A stretch of 64,000 bases of DNA, taken from NCBI RefSeq assembly GCF_030296015.1, contig NZ_AP027368.1, positions 3,768,839 to 3,832,838 of the forward strand, read 5' to 3'. Positions within the stretch are counted from its first letter, which is position 1. Each line of letters starts with the position of its first letter. Source of the stretch: Ferrimonas sp. YFM (GTDB lineage: Bacteria; Pseudomonadota; Gammaproteobacteria; Enterobacterales; Shewanellaceae). The position numbers were made by a program, and so were the translations under genes. Below are positions 10,401 through 19,791 of this stretch, piece by piece. The notes beneath the pieces were generated by a model, which saw nothing but the letters and a program-made list of their open reading frames with translations, was not told the origin of the DNA and searched no databases.

Positions 10401-11305
10401 ATGGCGGTGGGGTGGTTGTGGGTCTCCACCTTCATCAGGATGTGCACCGGCTCCTGGTGGTAGCGGTAGCTGCCGGCGTCATCGGGGAAGAAGCGGCCCG
10501 CTTCCGACCCCACCATCACCGCGGCGTTGTCCTTATAGGCGGAGAGGACGTTTTCCGGGTTCTGTTCGAAGGTGTTCTTGATCATCTTGAACAGAGACTT
10601 GGGCTGAACCTCACCGTCGATGGTCCAGTCCGCATTGAAAATCTTGTGACGACAGTGCTCTGAGTTTGCCTGGGCAAACATGTAGAGCTCGATGTCGTTG
10701 GGGTTACGTCCCAGGCGGGTGAAATTCTCCACCAGATAATCGATCTCATCCTCCGCCAGGGCCAGGCCCATGCTGACGTTGGCCTGGGCCAGGGCGTCGC
10801 GGCCACCACCGAGCACGTCCACAGACGTCAGCTGCGCCGGTTCGGCGCTGACAAACAGGGCATCCGCCGCGTCGAAGCTGTCCAGCACCGCTTCCACCAT
10901 GCGGTCATGAATCAGGTTGAGCAGCTGCTTCTGCTGCTCAGCATCGAGCTCACCCTCGAGGGTCAGATACCAGGCAACGCCGCGCTCCAGTCGCTTAACC
11001 GCACCCAGGCCACAGTTGTGGGCGATGTCGGTAGCCTTGGAGGACCAGGGAGAGATGGTGCCAGGTCTGGGAACCACCAGGAACAATTTGCCCTGGGGCT
11101 CATGCTGTTCCAGCCGAGGTCCATAGGTTAATATCTGTTCAAGGTGTTGAGTTTGCTCAGGATTGAGCGGCGAGGCGAGGTGGGCAAAGTGGCAGTATTC
11201 CGCATAGAGATCGGACACGGGAAGTTTCGCGTTCTGGCAAGCCGATAGCAGCTTGTGGACCCGAAACGCGGACAGCGCCGGCGCGCCGCGGAGGATCTTA
11301 ATCAC
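7412..11305 (-). CDS. purL: Phosphoribosylformylglycinamidine synthase (large, fused type)
   Basis: A 1297-residue single-chain FGAM synthase, the size typical of Gammaproteobacteria. It performs the ATP- and glutamine-dependent fourth step of purine synthesis (FGAR to FGAM). The N-terminal PurS-like part ([20 protein letters not shown]) is followed by two AIRS-like ATP-grasp halves ([30 protein letters not shown]). A class I glutamine amidotransferase closes the protein, with nucleophile Cys in GVCNGCQML and the His in MMPHPERVF. The start is GTG at 11305 after AAGGTA. It is divergent from mltF, and the purL-mltF-tadA neighbourhood is conserved in gammaproteobacteria. No clear PurR box was found in the 140-base gap. 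Confidence 0.98.
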   Translation of the reverse strand: MIKILRGAPALSAFRVHKLLSACQNAKLPVSDLYAEYCHFAHLASPLNPEQTQHLEQILTYGPRLEQHEPQGKLFLVVPRPGTISPWSSKATDIAHNCGLGAVKRLERGVAWYLTLEGELDAEQQKQLLNLIHDRMVEAVLDSFDAADALFVSAEPAQLTSVDVLGGGRDALAQANVSMGLALAEDEIDYLVENFTRLGRNPNDIELYMFAQANSEHCRHKIFNADWTIDGEVQPKSLFKMIKNTFEQNPENVLSAYKDNAAVMVGSEAGRFFPDDAGSYRYHQEPVHILMKVETHNHPTAISPYPGAATGSGGEIRDEGATGRGSKPKAGLTGFTVSNLNIPGFEQPWEKPYGKPDRIVTPLEIMTEGPLGGAAFNNEFGRPALLGYFRTYEQEVTSFNGTEVRGYHKPIMLAGGLGNIREDHVQKGEIPVGAKLIVLGGPAMNIGLGGGAASSMASGQSSEDLDFASVQRENPEIERRCQEVIDRCWQLGDDNPIAFIHDVGAGGLSNAMPELVDDGGRGGRFRLRDVPNDEPGMSPLEIWCNESQERYVMAVAVEDLDRFDAICRRERAPYAVIGEATEELQLVLEDSHFDNTPIDMPMEVLLGKAPKMHRDVSSAQCASADLDTGAMELKEAVRRVLRLPAVAEKTFLITIGDRSVTGLVARDQMVGPWQVPVANCAVTAAALDSYHGEAMSMGERTPLALINYGASARMAVGESLTNIASAHIGSLAHIKLSANWMAAAGHPGEDAGLYEAVKAVGEELCPALGLTIPVGKDSMSMKTAWEDQGERKSVTSPLSLVITAFGRVEDVRDTLTPQLRLDKGDSKLLYIDLGNGKQRLGGSALAQVYNQLGNQAPDVDQPELLKGFFNAIQGLIADKALLAYHDKGDGGLFVTLAEMAFAGKAGLDVDLSALAGDDLAVLFNEELGAVVQVADDRLAQVEAVLADHGLAGCSQVIGSVNDGERLIVRRAGDTLLDESRTELRGVWAETTFRMQSLRDNPQCAEEEHQAKLNAEDPGLSVDLSFDPAEDVAAPFILKGNAPKMAILREQGVNSHVEMAAAFDRAGFDAVDVHMSDILEGRLTLEQFQGLVACGGFSYGDVLGAGEGWAKSILFNARAREQFQRFFERSDSLALGVCNGCQMLSNLKSIIPGSEHWPHFVRNRSERFEARFSLVEVQQSPSLFFQGMAGSRMPIAVSHGEGRAEFASQQAFHAADASGTVALRYLNHQGQIATAYPANPNGSPAGITGLTTTDGRVTIMMPHPERVFRTVANSWHPDEWGEDSPWMRMFRNARVALG

Positions 11306-11444
11306 GGTATTTTTTACCTTATATAGTTTTGTGTAGGGCTCAATACCGGGAGCGAAATCCGAACCGGATCACAATTCCCGGCATCAAAGGTGGCGACATT
11401 ATAGTGGAAAGGTCGGTCGCAAAACAGTCTACAATGAGCGGAAG

Positions 11445-12860
11445 ATGACGAAGATTTCAGATGGATGCATAACCATGAGGGGTTTACTGGCTGTCACGCT
11501 GCTGACCCTGGCCGGATGCCTTCCGCTGGAGTATCAGCAGCCTCAGCGAGCCGAGCCCGAACCTGAGCGCCCCCTGAGGGTCGGTACCCTGTATGGGCCG
11601 ACCACCTATGTGGTGGGCGCCGCAGGGGCCCAGGGACTGGATTACGAACTGGCCCAGGGCTTTGCCCTGCACCTGGGCCAGGAGCTCGAGGTCACCCCCT
11701 ACTCGTCACTGCCGGAGATGTTTAACGACATGAGCCTGGGGAAGCTGGATCTCATCGCCTCCAGCCTCACCGACACCCATCTCAATCGCAGTTTCTGGCG
11801 CTTCGGTCCTCCCATCTATCGCACCCAGGTGCAACTGGTCTATCGCCGGGGTCACCCCAAGCCCGACTCACTGGCCGAGCTCACCGACCCGCTGATGGTG
11901 ATGGCCGGCTCCAACCACGCCGAAATCCTGGCCGCCGAACAGCAGCGGGGCCAGACGGGTCTGCAATGGCAGGAAACCACAGAGTATGCCGCCCATGAAC
12001 TGCTCTCCATGGTTGCCTCCGGCGAGTTGGCCTACACCCTGTCAGACACCAAGACCCTGGCTGCCAGCCGGCGATTGCACCCGGAGCTGGCCTCCGCCTT
12101 CAGCCTGGGCGGCGAACAGGAGGTTGGTTGGGCCCTGCCGGAGGAGCACAGCCATAAGCTGTTGTCCGAGCTGCTGGACTACTGGGATAAGCTGAAACAG
12201 GCGGGCACCCTCAAGCAGCTGGAGGAGAAGTATTTCGGCCACATGGAACGGTTCGATTATGTGGATACCCGTGCCTTCATTCGGGCGGTAGAGACCAAAC
12301 TGCCCCAGTATGAACCCTGGTTCAAGGAATACTCAGGCATCCTCGACTGGCGACAACTGGCCGCCGTGGCCTACCAGGAATCCCACTGGAACCCCAAGGC
12401 GCGCTCTCCCACAGGGGTGCGCGGGCTGATGATGCTGACCCAGTCCACCGCCAAGCGGGTCGGTGTTAAGGACAGGCTTAACCCGGAGCAGAGCATCCGG
12501 GGGGGCAGCGACTACCTGCACGATCTGCTCAAGCGGCTGCCCGCCTCCATTCCCGACCCGGAGCGGCTGTGGTTCGCCCTGGCTGCCTACAACATCGGCC
12601 TGGGGCACGTGGAGGATGCCCGGGTGATCGCCCAGCGCCATGGCCTCAACCCCAGCAGCTGGGCAGACGTTAAATCCGTCCTGCCCAAACTGACCCAGAA
12701 ACGCCACTACCAGCGCACCCGCTACGGTTTTGCACAGGGTGGGGTCGCCGCCCACTATGTGGACAACATCAAGCGCTATTACGACACCCTGGTCCTGCTG
12801 GAGACCCATATGCCCCCCTCAACAGGCAACGCCCTGGATCTGGCCAAGAACCGCGAGTGA
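11445..12860 (+). CDS. mltF: Membrane-bound lytic murein transglycosylase F
   Basis: A 471-residue lipoprotein (signal ending LLTLAGC) with two modules. An SBP_bac_3-like periplasmic binding domain spans about residues 40-270. A C-terminal SLT domain spans about 290-450, with the catalytic Glu in AVAYQESHWNP and the SPTGVRGLMMLTQ motif. It cleaves peptidoglycan glycan strands to 1,6-anhydromuropeptides at the outer membrane. ATG 11445 has AGCGGAAG upstream. ATG 11475 (MRGLLAVTLL) would give a shorter, more typical signal peptide but has a weaker ribosome binding site, so the start is uncertain by 10 codons. The usual divergent partner purL is adjacent. Confidence 0.94.
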   Translation: MTKISDGCITMRGLLAVTLLTLAGCLPLEYQQPQRAEPEPERPLRVGTLYGPTTYVVGAAGAQGLDYELAQGFALHLGQELEVTPYSSLPEMFNDMSLGKLDLIASSLTDTHLNRSFWRFGPPIYRTQVQLVYRRGHPKPDSLAELTDPLMVMAGSNHAEILAAEQQRGQTGLQWQETTEYAAHELLSMVASGELAYTLSDTKTLAASRRLHPELASAFSLGGEQEVGWALPEEHSHKLLSELLDYWDKLKQAGTLKQLEEKYFGHMERFDYVDTRAFIRAVETKLPQYEPWFKEYSGILDWRQLAAVAYQESHWNPKARSPTGVRGLMMLTQSTAKRVGVKDRLNPEQSIRGGSDYLHDLLKRLPASIPDPERLWFALAAYNIGLGHVEDARVIAQRHGLNPSSWADVKSVLPKLTQKRHYQRTRYGFAQGGVAAHYVDNIKRYYDTLVLLETHMPPSTGNALDLAKNRE

Positions 12861-13161
12861 TCTGGCTCAGATTTCCCCACCTTTCTCAAATGATTTCTGT
12901 TATCAACTCAACTTTTACATGCGTCAGGGGTTGAATTTCCCAAGAGTCGTAGCTATCTCTTATAACAAGGGGCAAATCAAAGGTTTGTCCCTTGGTTTTT
13001 AGGGGCAATCATGCAGCCATCCCAGTTTTAGTTTAAACAGTGACCGAGATCGGACGCCTTTGGGAACCAAAGCCGCAACAAAAGCTCAAAACCGATGTCA
13101 TCGAACTGCAAACAGATGAGGATAGGGTCCAAATAGAGAGAATAAAGAGGAGGAGAGAGAA
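12861..13161. other. Intergenic region after mltF
   Basis: About 300 bases with no supportable coding sequence and no clear T-run terminator for mltF. It contains the likely promoter and a purine-rich leader ending in AGAGGAGGAGAGAGAA for the small frame at 13162. Confidence 0.4.
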
Positions 13162-13805
<644 letters not shown>

Positions 13806-13842
13806 CTATTGTAATCAGCGCGCCCGATTTGTGCCAGCAGGT

Positions 13843-14208
13843 TCAGGCGGGCTGCCACAGCTCCACCTTGTTGCCTTCGGGGTCGACGAACCAACCGAAC
13901 TGGCCATAGGACTCCTTGACGATCTCGCCCACCAGGGTAGCGCCTCCCGCCTCCACCTGAGCCAGGGCTGCAGGCAGATCATCCACCACCAGATTGAACA
14001 TAAAAGGCCGGTCCGATGGCTGGAAATACTCGGTGTCTTCACCAAAGGGACACCATACCGTCAGGCCATTCTGTGGCATGGCAGAGGGCGAGAAATCGGC
14101 GCCATACTCGCCCACCTCCATTCCTAGGTGGTCCCGGTACCACTGTCCCAATAACTTGGGGTTCTGACTCTTGAAAAAGATCCCCCCGACGCCCATTACC
14201 TTCGCCAT
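13843..14208 (-). CDS. VOC-superfamily (glyoxalase-like) protein
   Basis: A 121-residue single-domain vicinal-oxygen-chelate fold protein. It shows VGGIFFKSQNPKLLGQWYRDHLGM near the N-terminus and FGWFVDPEGNKVELWQP at the C-terminus, the classic beta-alpha-beta-beta-beta ends. Members include glyoxalases, dioxygenases and antibiotic-binding proteins. Metal ligands are not conserved enough here to assign a reaction. The start MAKVMGVGG follows TAGGAGAG. The upstream ABC permease gene stops 9 bases before this ATG on the same strand, so it probably ends a three-gene operon with the exporter. Confidence 0.85.
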   Translation of the reverse strand: MAKVMGVGGIFFKSQNPKLLGQWYRDHLGMEVGEYGADFSPSAMPQNGLTVWCPFGEDTEYFQPSDRPFMFNLVVDDLPAALAQVEAGGATLVGEIVKESYGQFGWFVDPEGNKVELWQPA

Positions 14209-14216
14209 AAACTCTC

Positions 14217-15200
14217 CTAGTTCCAACGAAACCACCTGGCGCCGACAAATATCGCCACAGCGGATATGGTGATCAGCGCCAGCCAGTGCGGCAGCAAGCC
14301 ACTGACCCCGACGCCGTCAATAATAATGGCACGACTGGCGGCATTGAGGTGGGAGAGTGGCAACAAATTGGCCAGGGCCTGAATCCAGGGGGCAGTCCCC
14401 TCCAGGGAGAACCACACCCCAGACAGAAACATCATCGGCCAGGCGATCAGGTTCAGCACCCCATTGCCAAACTCCTCGGAACGGGTCCGGCAAGCCACCA
14501 GCAGGCCGATGCTGACCAGGGACAGCGCCCCCAGCAGGGCGGTCACAAACAGCAGAGCCAGGCTGCCGCTGATGGGGATGGAGAACATCAGGGTGCAGGC
14601 CACAAACACCAGGGTGGCGGTGGCCATCATCAGCAGAAGCCGGCTGCAGATCTGCGACAAAATGAAGATCCAGGGCTTCATGGGCGTCGCCTGGTAGCGT
14701 TTGAGCACCCCATTCTTTCGATAGCGGACGATGACATAGCCCACCCCATACAAACCGGAAAACATCATGTTCATGCCGATGACGCCCGGCATCAGCCAGT
14801 CGATGTAACGCACCGCCTCTCCCTGGACCTGGGTGGCAGGCAACTCCCCCACCTCGGCCTTGAGGATCCGTTCAGCCAGGTAGCCCTTCATGGAGTCCGG
14901 ATTCACCACATACCCCTGCTCGGTCAGCAGCAGATCCAGCTGATGGCGCCCCACCTTGGTCAGGGCCAGTTGCGGATCTTCATAGGGGATCAACTGCAGG
15001 TAGCGGGTCTGCTTCAGGGTGTCCAGATAGGCGGGCTGCCCCACCACCCCCAGCTTGTACTCCGGCTTATCGGTGTCGGAAAAAGCGATGCCAAAGCCGA
15101 CGATCAACATCAGCGGAAACATCAGGCTCCACCCCAGGGCGGACCTGTCCCGGACAAACTCCAGGTTTCGGGCATGGATCAATGCCAACAGACTGCGCAT
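14217..15200 (-). CDS. ABC-2 type transporter permease
   Basis: A 327-residue membrane subunit. An N-terminal TM helix (WSLMFPLMLIVGFGIAFSD) is followed by a periplasmic domain of about 130 residues. Five or so TM helices follow, with the ABC-2 signature region (YRKNGVLKRYQATPM, then LPLSHLNAASRAIII). This is the DrrB/NodJ/YadH-like export architecture. The substrate is unknown and could be a drug, lipid or polysaccharide. It starts 2 bases after the ATPase gene stop, so the two should form one exporter. Confidence 0.9.
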   Translation of the reverse strand: MRSLLALIHARNLEFVRDRSALGWSLMFPLMLIVGFGIAFSDTDKPEYKLGVVGQPAYLDTLKQTRYLQLIPYEDPQLALTKVGRHQLDLLLTEQGYVVNPDSMKGYLAERILKAEVGELPATQVQGEAVRYIDWLMPGVIGMNMMFSGLYGVGYVIVRYRKNGVLKRYQATPMKPWIFILSQICSRLLLMMATATLVFVACTLMFSIPISGSLALLFVTALLGALSLVSIGLLVACRTRSEEFGNGVLNLIAWPMMFLSGVWFSLEGTAPWIQALANLLPLSHLNAASRAIIIDGVGVSGLLPHWLALITISAVAIFVGARWFRWN

Positions 15201-15202
15201 CC

Positions 15203-16129
15203 TCAGCTCCTCAGTTGATGTCCGGTGAGTTTCAGGAAGAGATCTTCCAGGTTGGGGCGACGGATGTTCAGGCCGGTGATGTCGATGTTGCGCTGCTGCA
15301 ACTCACCGAGCACCTGATTGACGTCATCGGTGTGATACTCCTGACGACCATTGCGCTTGAGCCAGGGTTTGGCCCAACTCTCTCCCAGTGACAGCTCGGC
15401 CGGCAGGCTCACCAGGCGGGCACAAAACTCCTGCTCAATCAGCCTCAGGGGGGTGTCTTCACGCAGTATCCGGCCATGATCCATGATGGCGATGCGATCG
15501 CACAGCTGCTCCGCCTCATCCATGTAGTGAGTGGTCAGCAATATGGTGGTGCCTGTGTCCCTGACGGCGCGGATCAGCGACCAGAAATTGTGCCTGGCCT
15601 GGGGATCCAGACCCGTGGTGGGTTCATCAAGAAACAGCAATCTGGGTTTGTTGATCAGGGCCAGGGCCAGCAACAATCGTTGCCTTTGCCCTCCGGACAG
15701 GGTCTGATGGCGCTGCTCCAACAGCTCTTCGAGGCGGCAGATCCGAATCAGATCCTGGCGCTCCCAGGTGGTGTGATAGAGGCTGGCAAACAGGGTCAGG
15801 CAGTCGCTGACCGACAGGTGTTCCGGCAAGGCGGTGGCCTGGAACTGGATGCCAATCTGCTGACGGTAATCCCCTTTGAGGGGCTCCCCATCGAACAGGA
15901 TATCGCCGGAGGTGGGTGGCAAAATCCCCTCAAGCATCTCCAGAGTGGTGGACTTTCCGGCACCGTTTGGCCCCAGAAGGCCAAAACACTCCCCCTCGCG
16001 GAGCACCAGATTCAGTTGGTCAACGGCGGTGAGATCGCCAAATCGTTTGACCAAATTTCGAGCTTGCAGCAAATTTGGTGGGTTTTGTGCCCTGGTTCTC
16101 TCCTGCACAAGCCACTCCTTGACTTCCAT
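15203..16129 (-). CDS. ABC transporter ATP-binding protein (DrrA/CcmA-like)
   Basis: The ATPase of the exporter. Walker A is GLLGPNGAGKSTT, the signature is LSGGQRQRLLLALALINKP, and Walker B is LLFLDEPTTGLDPQ, followed by the H-loop His in ILLTTHYMDEAEQL. The C-terminal extension of about 80 residues (RLIEQEFCARLVSL; NIRRPNLEDLFLKLTGHQL) is typical of DrrA-like ATPases. ATG 16129 follows AGGGA. GTG 16108 with AAGGAG at 6 bases is an equally good start. First gene of the three-gene unit. Confidence 0.92.
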   Translation of the reverse strand: MEVKEWLVQERTRAQNPPNLLQARNLVKRFGDLTAVDQLNLVLREGECFGLLGPNGAGKSTTLEMLEGILPPTSGDILFDGEPLKGDYRQQIGIQFQATALPEHLSVSDCLTLFASLYHTTWERQDLIRICRLEELLEQRHQTLSGGQRQRLLLALALINKPRLLFLDEPTTGLDPQARHNFWSLIRAVRDTGTTILLTTHYMDEAEQLCDRIAIMDHGRILREDTPLRLIEQEFCARLVSLPAELSLGESWAKPWLKRNGRQEYHTDDVNQVLGELQQRNIDITGLNIRRPNLEDLFLKLTGHQLRS

Positions 16130-16228
16130 TTTCCCTAAAGCATTAAATGCAGAAAAACGGCCGGCTTGCAATGGACCAAAAGAGTCTGGGTGAGTCTTCA
16201 GAAAGACAACAGGCCGTATCGCTCCAGG

Positions 16229-16310
16229 ATGAGCCAAACCTGTGTGCTAGCCCGGCCTTGCCGGGGAGAGAGAAAAAAGGCTCATCGAAATGAGCCAAAC
16301 GTGTGTGCTA
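16229..16310. repeat. Direct repeat of 21 bases, two copies 61 bases apart
   Basis: ATGAGCCAAAC(C/G)TGTGTGCTA occurs at 16229-16249 and 16290-16310 with a single mismatch. Both copies begin with ATG and would encode the same heptapeptide start, MSQTCVL, in frames of 30 and 13 codons. Neither has a good ribosome binding site. The second copy forms half of the minus-strand terminator at 16273-16296, so this may be a duplicated terminator fragment rather than coding DNA. Confidence 0.7.
16273..16296 (-). terminator. Terminator of the lutABC operon
   Basis: On the minus strand, GGCTCAT-TTCG-ATGAGCC (7-bp stem, tetraloop) is followed by six T. It lies 180 bases past the lutC stop and before the ABC transporter genes, separating the two transcription units. 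Confidence 0.75.
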
Positions 16311-16333
16311 ACTACACGTGAAGATGGATGACC

Positions 16334-16446
16334 GGGAATCGTTCCCCCTTGTGTGCGGGGGAGTCGTCCCACAGAGCCAGGGATGGAGACTCTGCATCGG
16401 GAGGCGGGGGCTGTGGCCCCCGCCCCGGTGCGTCTTTTCGCACCGG
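16334..16446 (-). other. Highly structured 3' region of lutABC
   Basis: The 165 bases between the lutC stop and the operon terminator contain several near-perfect stem-loops. GGGAA-TCG-TTCCC lies at 16334-16346. A 9-bp GGCGGGGGC-TGTG-GCCCCCGCC hairpin spans 16403-16424. An 8-bp CCGGTGCG-TCTTTT-CGCACCGG hairpin follows directly at 16425-16446. None has a T run. Such GC-rich 3' structures can block 3' exonuclease, act as REP-like elements or be part of a small RNA. Confidence 0.55.
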
Positions 16447-16476
16447 CGCGTCCTGTCGATTCCGGTCAACGACCCC

Positions 16477-17049
16477 TTAGTCCAGCATGTATACGGTCAT
16501 GGAGCAGGCGCCGTGGGCACCAATAACCAGGGCCTGTTCGATGTCGGCGGTCTTGGAAGGACCGGCGATAAAGGCACCATGCTGACCGGACTCCAGCTTC
16601 ACGTTCTTAACCACTTCGTGCATGTTGGCAACCAGGGTGTCCGCCTTCACCACGACCGCCAGGTTCTCGGTAATGTAGGGCAGTACCCGGTGACCGCTGG
16701 CGGTTTCGCGAACGAACACCGCGCCATTTTCAGCAACCGCAGCCTCGGCATCGATCAGAGCCAGATCCAGATCCTGCAGGGTGTGAGGCTTGGCATCCAG
16801 TTCACGGTTACCATTCAGACCTTCAACACGGCAGACTACGGACTGACCGTCGGCCATCGCCTTGTCCAGGTGCGCCTGTACTTCACTCAGCTCCTTAACG
16901 CGAACCAGAGTGCCACCCACCTTGGTCAGGTTGGCTTCGTACTGACCCATCAGGTCTTCGTTGTTGGGCTCGATGGTGATCGAAGGCATGGGTGCATCGG
17001 GCAGGTTGCACTTATCCAATGCGGCAAAAATTGCGTCACGGCTAGACAT
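16477..17049 (-). CDS. lutC: Lactate utilization protein C (LUD domain)
   Basis: A 190-residue LUD-domain protein, the third subunit of the LutABC/LldEFG L-lactate dehydrogenase system that oxidises lactate to pyruvate at the membrane. It shows the family motif VFVRETASGHRVLPYITENL and a C-terminal GAHGACSMTVYML. The start MSSRDAIFAALDK overlaps the lutB stop by one base (TAATG), with GGGAGA upstream. A longer frame starting 10 codons earlier would overlap lutB more and is less likely. Confidence 0.92.
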   Translation of the reverse strand: MSSRDAIFAALDKCNLPDAPMPSITIEPNNEDLMGQYEANLTKVGGTLVRVKELSEVQAHLDKAMADGQSVVCRVEGLNGNRELDAKPHTLQDLDLALIDAEAAVAENGAVFVRETASGHRVLPYITENLAVVVKADTLVANMHEVVKNVKLESGQHGAFIAGPSKTADIEQALVIGAHGACSMTVYMLD

Positions 17050-18434
17050 TATTTGTTCTCCCGGTTTTTCTTGAACCACGCTTCGAAGGAGCCGGTCTTA
17101 GGTGCTTTAGGCAGTTCACGGTGTTTGGTCCAATCCATGCCGAAAGGCTTCATCAGAGCATCAGGCAGGATACGCAGGGCGGTACGGGCGCTGGCCATAC
17201 CCAGGTTCAGCATGGTCTCATTGGCCATGAACTTACCAACCCAAGGCATGTAGCCATTCTTGCCATAAGGCAGTTTGCCCTGCTCGGAGTGGATGCGACG
17301 CCACTTGAAGATGATCTTGTCCAGAGGCACCTTGGTGGGGCACACCTGAGTACAGGAACCACACAGGGAGCAGGCCCAGGCCAGGGAGTGAGTTTCGTCA
17401 TCGCCGGCGCTTACGGCAATACCGATGGGGCCAGGGATCAGCGCGTTGTAGCTGAAGCCGCTGGAACGACGGTATACCGGGCAGGTGTTCAGACAGCCAC
17501 CACAGCGGATACACTTGTAGGCTTCCGCCAGCAGCTCGTCCTGGAACAGTTTGGTACGACCGTTGTCCACCAGTACCACGTGCATCTCACCGCCCTCTTT
17601 AGGGCCCTTGTAGAAGGTGGTGTAGGAGGTGATGGGCTGGCCGGTGGCGTTACGGGCCAGGGTACGGGACAGCACGCTGGCCGCATCCATGTTAGGCACG
17701 ATTTTGTCGATACCCATGCAGTGGATCTGAACCTTAGGCAGGTTCACACCCATGTCGGCGTTACCTTCGTTGGTGGCGATGGCAACGGCGCCTTCGCTGG
17801 CTACCGCCATGTTCACACCAGTCAGGCCGGCATCGGCTTCCAGGAACTTCTGACGCAGGTGAGCACGGGCTTGCTTGGTCAGGTAGGTCGGGCAGGATGC
17901 ACCCTTCTCGGAACCGATCTTGCGGTGGAACAGCTCGCCAACCTCCTCTTTCTTCAGGTGGATGGCCGGTACCACGATGTGGCTGGGTGGCTGCTCGTTC
18001 AGCTGGATGATGCGCTCACCCAGGTCGGTATCGATAACGTCGATGCCGCGCTCGATCAGGTAAGGGTTCAGGTGACATTCCTCAGTCAGCATGGACTTGG
18101 ACTTCACCAGGTTCTTCACGTTGTGCTTGGCCAGGATGCTGTGCACGATTTCATTGTGCTCTTTGCCATCCTTCGCCCAGTGCACGACGATGCCGTTCTT
18201 CTTACAGTTGGCCTCAAACTCGGTCAGGTAGTGCTTGAGGTTGGCCAGAGTGTGCAGCTTGTACTCAGAACCCAATTGCTTGAGGTCTTCCCACTCGGGC
18301 TGGGATTCTGCAGCCAGGTCACGCTTGTGACGCAGGTTCCACAGAGCCTTGTCGTGCCAGTTAACGCGGTCTACGTCGCGGTTAAACTTCTCAGCCGCAC
18401 TGGCATGAGACTCGATTCCACCTATCAGTGCCAT
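17049..18434 (-). CDS. lutB: Lactate utilization iron-sulfur protein B
   Basis: A 461-residue protein with an N-terminal LUD domain and a C-terminal ferredoxin-like domain holding two [4Fe-4S] motifs, CIRCGGCLNTCPVY and CSLCGSCTQVCPTKVPL. It carries electrons from lactate oxidation toward the quinone pool in the LutABC complex. A good ribosome binding site (AGGAGCGACGATC) precedes MALIGGIESHAS. It lies between lutA (12-base gap) and lutC (1-base overlap), so the three subunits are clearly cotranscribed. No lactate permease is adjacent. Confidence 0.95.
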   Translation of the reverse strand: MALIGGIESHASAAEKFNRDVDRVNWHDKALWNLRHKRDLAAESQPEWEDLKQLGSEYKLHTLANLKHYLTEFEANCKKNGIVVHWAKDGKEHNEIVHSILAKHNVKNLVKSKSMLTEECHLNPYLIERGIDVIDTDLGERIIQLNEQPPSHIVVPAIHLKKEEVGELFHRKIGSEKGASCPTYLTKQARAHLRQKFLEADAGLTGVNMAVASEGAVAIATNEGNADMGVNLPKVQIHCMGIDKIVPNMDAASVLSRTLARNATGQPITSYTTFYKGPKEGGEMHVVLVDNGRTKLFQDELLAEAYKCIRCGGCLNTCPVYRRSSGFSYNALIPGPIGIAVSAGDDETHSLAWACSLCGSCTQVCPTKVPLDKIIFKWRRIHSEQGKLPYGKNGYMPWVGKFMANETMLNLGMASARTALRILPDALMKPFGMDWTKHRELPKAPKTGSFEAWFKKNRENK

Positions 18435-18446
18435 GATCGTCGCTCC

Positions 18447-19193
18447 TTACAGTGCTTGGTTGAGCAGTTCTGCGATGTGCAGAGTTTCCACGGGGTGCCC
18501 CTCGCGACGGATAACGCCGTCCAGGTGCAAAAGACAGGATGGGTCGAAGCCCACCACGTAGCGGGCGCCGGTGTTGGCGTGCGCTTGAGCCTTGTCTTTA
18601 CCCATTTTGCCGGACACTGCGCCTTCATCCAGGGCGAAGGTGCCACCGAAGCCACAACATTCGTCGCGGCGCTCAGGGTAGGCGATGTCGATGCCTTCGA
18701 TGCGGGACAGCAGGGCTTCCACCTTGTTGTAACCGCCGCTGCCTTTGATTTCAGAGGGCGTGGCCAGATCCAGCATACGGATGCCGTGACAGGACATCTG
18801 CAGGCTAACTTTGTGGTTGAAGGGCTTGTTGAAGCGCTCCAGGCCGTGGATGTCGTGCAGGAACTCGGTCAGTTCCTTCAGCTTGCCGATCACAGCGGTA
18901 GCTTCTGGGCTGCAGTCGAACTCGTGGAAGTTTTCCTTGGCGGCGATCATGCAGGAGGCTGCTGGACATACGATGTAATCGCAGTCGATGCCTTTGAAGG
19001 CGTTCAGCAGTTTCAGCGTGGTTTTTTTCGCATCCTCGAAGCAACCGGAGTTGGTCATAGGTTGACCGCAGCAGGTCTGACCCTCGGGGAGGATGACCTG
19101 GTGCCCCAGCTTCTCAAGAAGCTCTACCGTGGCGATGCCCACATTAGGTTGCATGTGGTTCACCAGGCAAGGGATGAACAAGGCGATTTTCAT
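18447..19193 (-). CDS. lutA: Lactate utilization protein A (CCG-domain)
   Basis: A 248-residue protein of the (Fe-S)-binding CCG family. The first cysteine-rich motif is GQTCCGQPMTNSGC and the second is RDECCGFGGTFAL, the pattern shared with GlpC and heterodisulfide reductase HdrB. MKIALFIPCLVNHMQPNVG is a typical LldE start. First gene of the operon, with GCGGAGA before the ATG; the long upstream region carries LldR-like and CRP-like sites. Confidence 0.95.
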   Translation of the reverse strand: MKIALFIPCLVNHMQPNVGIATVELLEKLGHQVILPEGQTCCGQPMTNSGCFEDAKKTTLKLLNAFKGIDCDYIVCPAASCMIAAKENFHEFDCSPEATAVIGKLKELTEFLHDIHGLERFNKPFNHKVSLQMSCHGIRMLDLATPSEIKGSGGYNKVEALLSRIEGIDIAYPERRDECCGFGGTFALDEGAVSGKMGKDKAQAHANTGARYVVGFDPSCLLHLDGVIRREGHPVETLHIAELLNQAL

Positions 19194-19404
19194 TATATTC
19201 TCCGCTGTGTGTGTGTCGGCAGTTTTGGCGGAGTCTAAAGGTGGCCCCCTGGACAGACTGTGACCCAGGTATCACTTATTGCCGGGCTGAATTTAGTTAA
19301 ATTTATGTAAAATCAGGTTCACAATTATGAAAGAAACCACAAAATGCAACATTTGACGATCATTTAAAGTCACATTCAGTCACACAGATTTAACCAGGGG
19401 AAAA

Positions 19405-19417
19405 TTGGTTTGACCAA
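19405..19417. promoter_or_regulatory. LldR/PdhR-type operator candidate
   Basis: TTGGT-TTG-ACCAA within AAAATTGGTTTGACCAAGC is a 5-3-5 palindrome. It matches the GntR/FadR-subfamily operator pattern ATTGGTnnnACCAAT used by PdhR and LldR. It lies 212 bases upstream of lutA, which fits control by lactate or pyruvate. The regulator gene is not in the window. Confidence 0.55.
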
Positions 19418-19496
19418 GCGCCCGACTCATTTCACCTCAACCCAACCACTCATTAACAATCACGCAACCTGGCATCGACCATTTTTCGTTCGATAG

Positions 19497-19512
19497 TGAG
19501 ATCGCGATCACA
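19497..19512. promoter_or_regulatory. CRP-like site upstream of lutABC
   Basis: TGAGA-TCGCGA-TCACA differs from the CRP consensus TGTGA-N6-TCACA at one conserved position and is otherwise palindromic. It lies about 300 bases before lutA. The rest of the 598-base gap between lutA and hcr (19194-19791) shows no supportable gene; the frame at about 19525-19767 runs through the hcr terminator and has no ribosome binding site. Confidence 0.45.
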
Positions 19513-19694
19513 CAATAATAGCAGATGAACGACTGGATTTACCGAAGCTCATTTGACGCCGATTCTCGTCGGGTCATTTTGTCCCAACGGCAATTCGAGA
19601 GAGGCTCTTCGGTCACCTTGAGATGGCCAGTCAGGGTGTCAGGATCGAGCCATTTTGAGTCAGGGTTTGCTGAAAACCCGCCCTTTCGGAGCAC

Positions 19695-19719
19695 AAAAAA
19701 GCCTCCAAAAAGGAGGCTT
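19695..19719 (-). terminator. Terminator of hcp-hcr
   Basis: On the minus strand, AAGCCTCC / GGAGGCTT with a five-base T loop is followed by a T run. It lies about 75 bases past the hcr stop. Confidence 0.85.
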
Positions 19720-19791
19720 GATGATTGGACTTGGGAGGTCAAAATTACCCACTTTGGCTGCCCCTAAGAACAGCCATGGCGATCACTGATA

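Noticed and set aside
8087-10663. Very long open frame (858 codons) antisense to purL
   Set aside because: Shadow of purL in a GC-rich genome: composition is His/Gly/Gln-rich with no domain, and purL is unmistakable on the other strand.
16318-17253. 311-codon plus-strand frame over the lut 3' region and lutC
   Set aside because: Shadow of lutC, extended through the hairpin-rich region.
17121-19238. 705-codon frame antisense to lutB and lutA
   Set aside because: Codon shadow of clear iron-sulfur genes; no motif, no ribosome binding site.
19525-19767. 80-codon plus-strand frame between lutA and hcr
   Set aside because: Runs through the hcp-hcr terminator hairpin and lacks a ribosome binding site or any motif.
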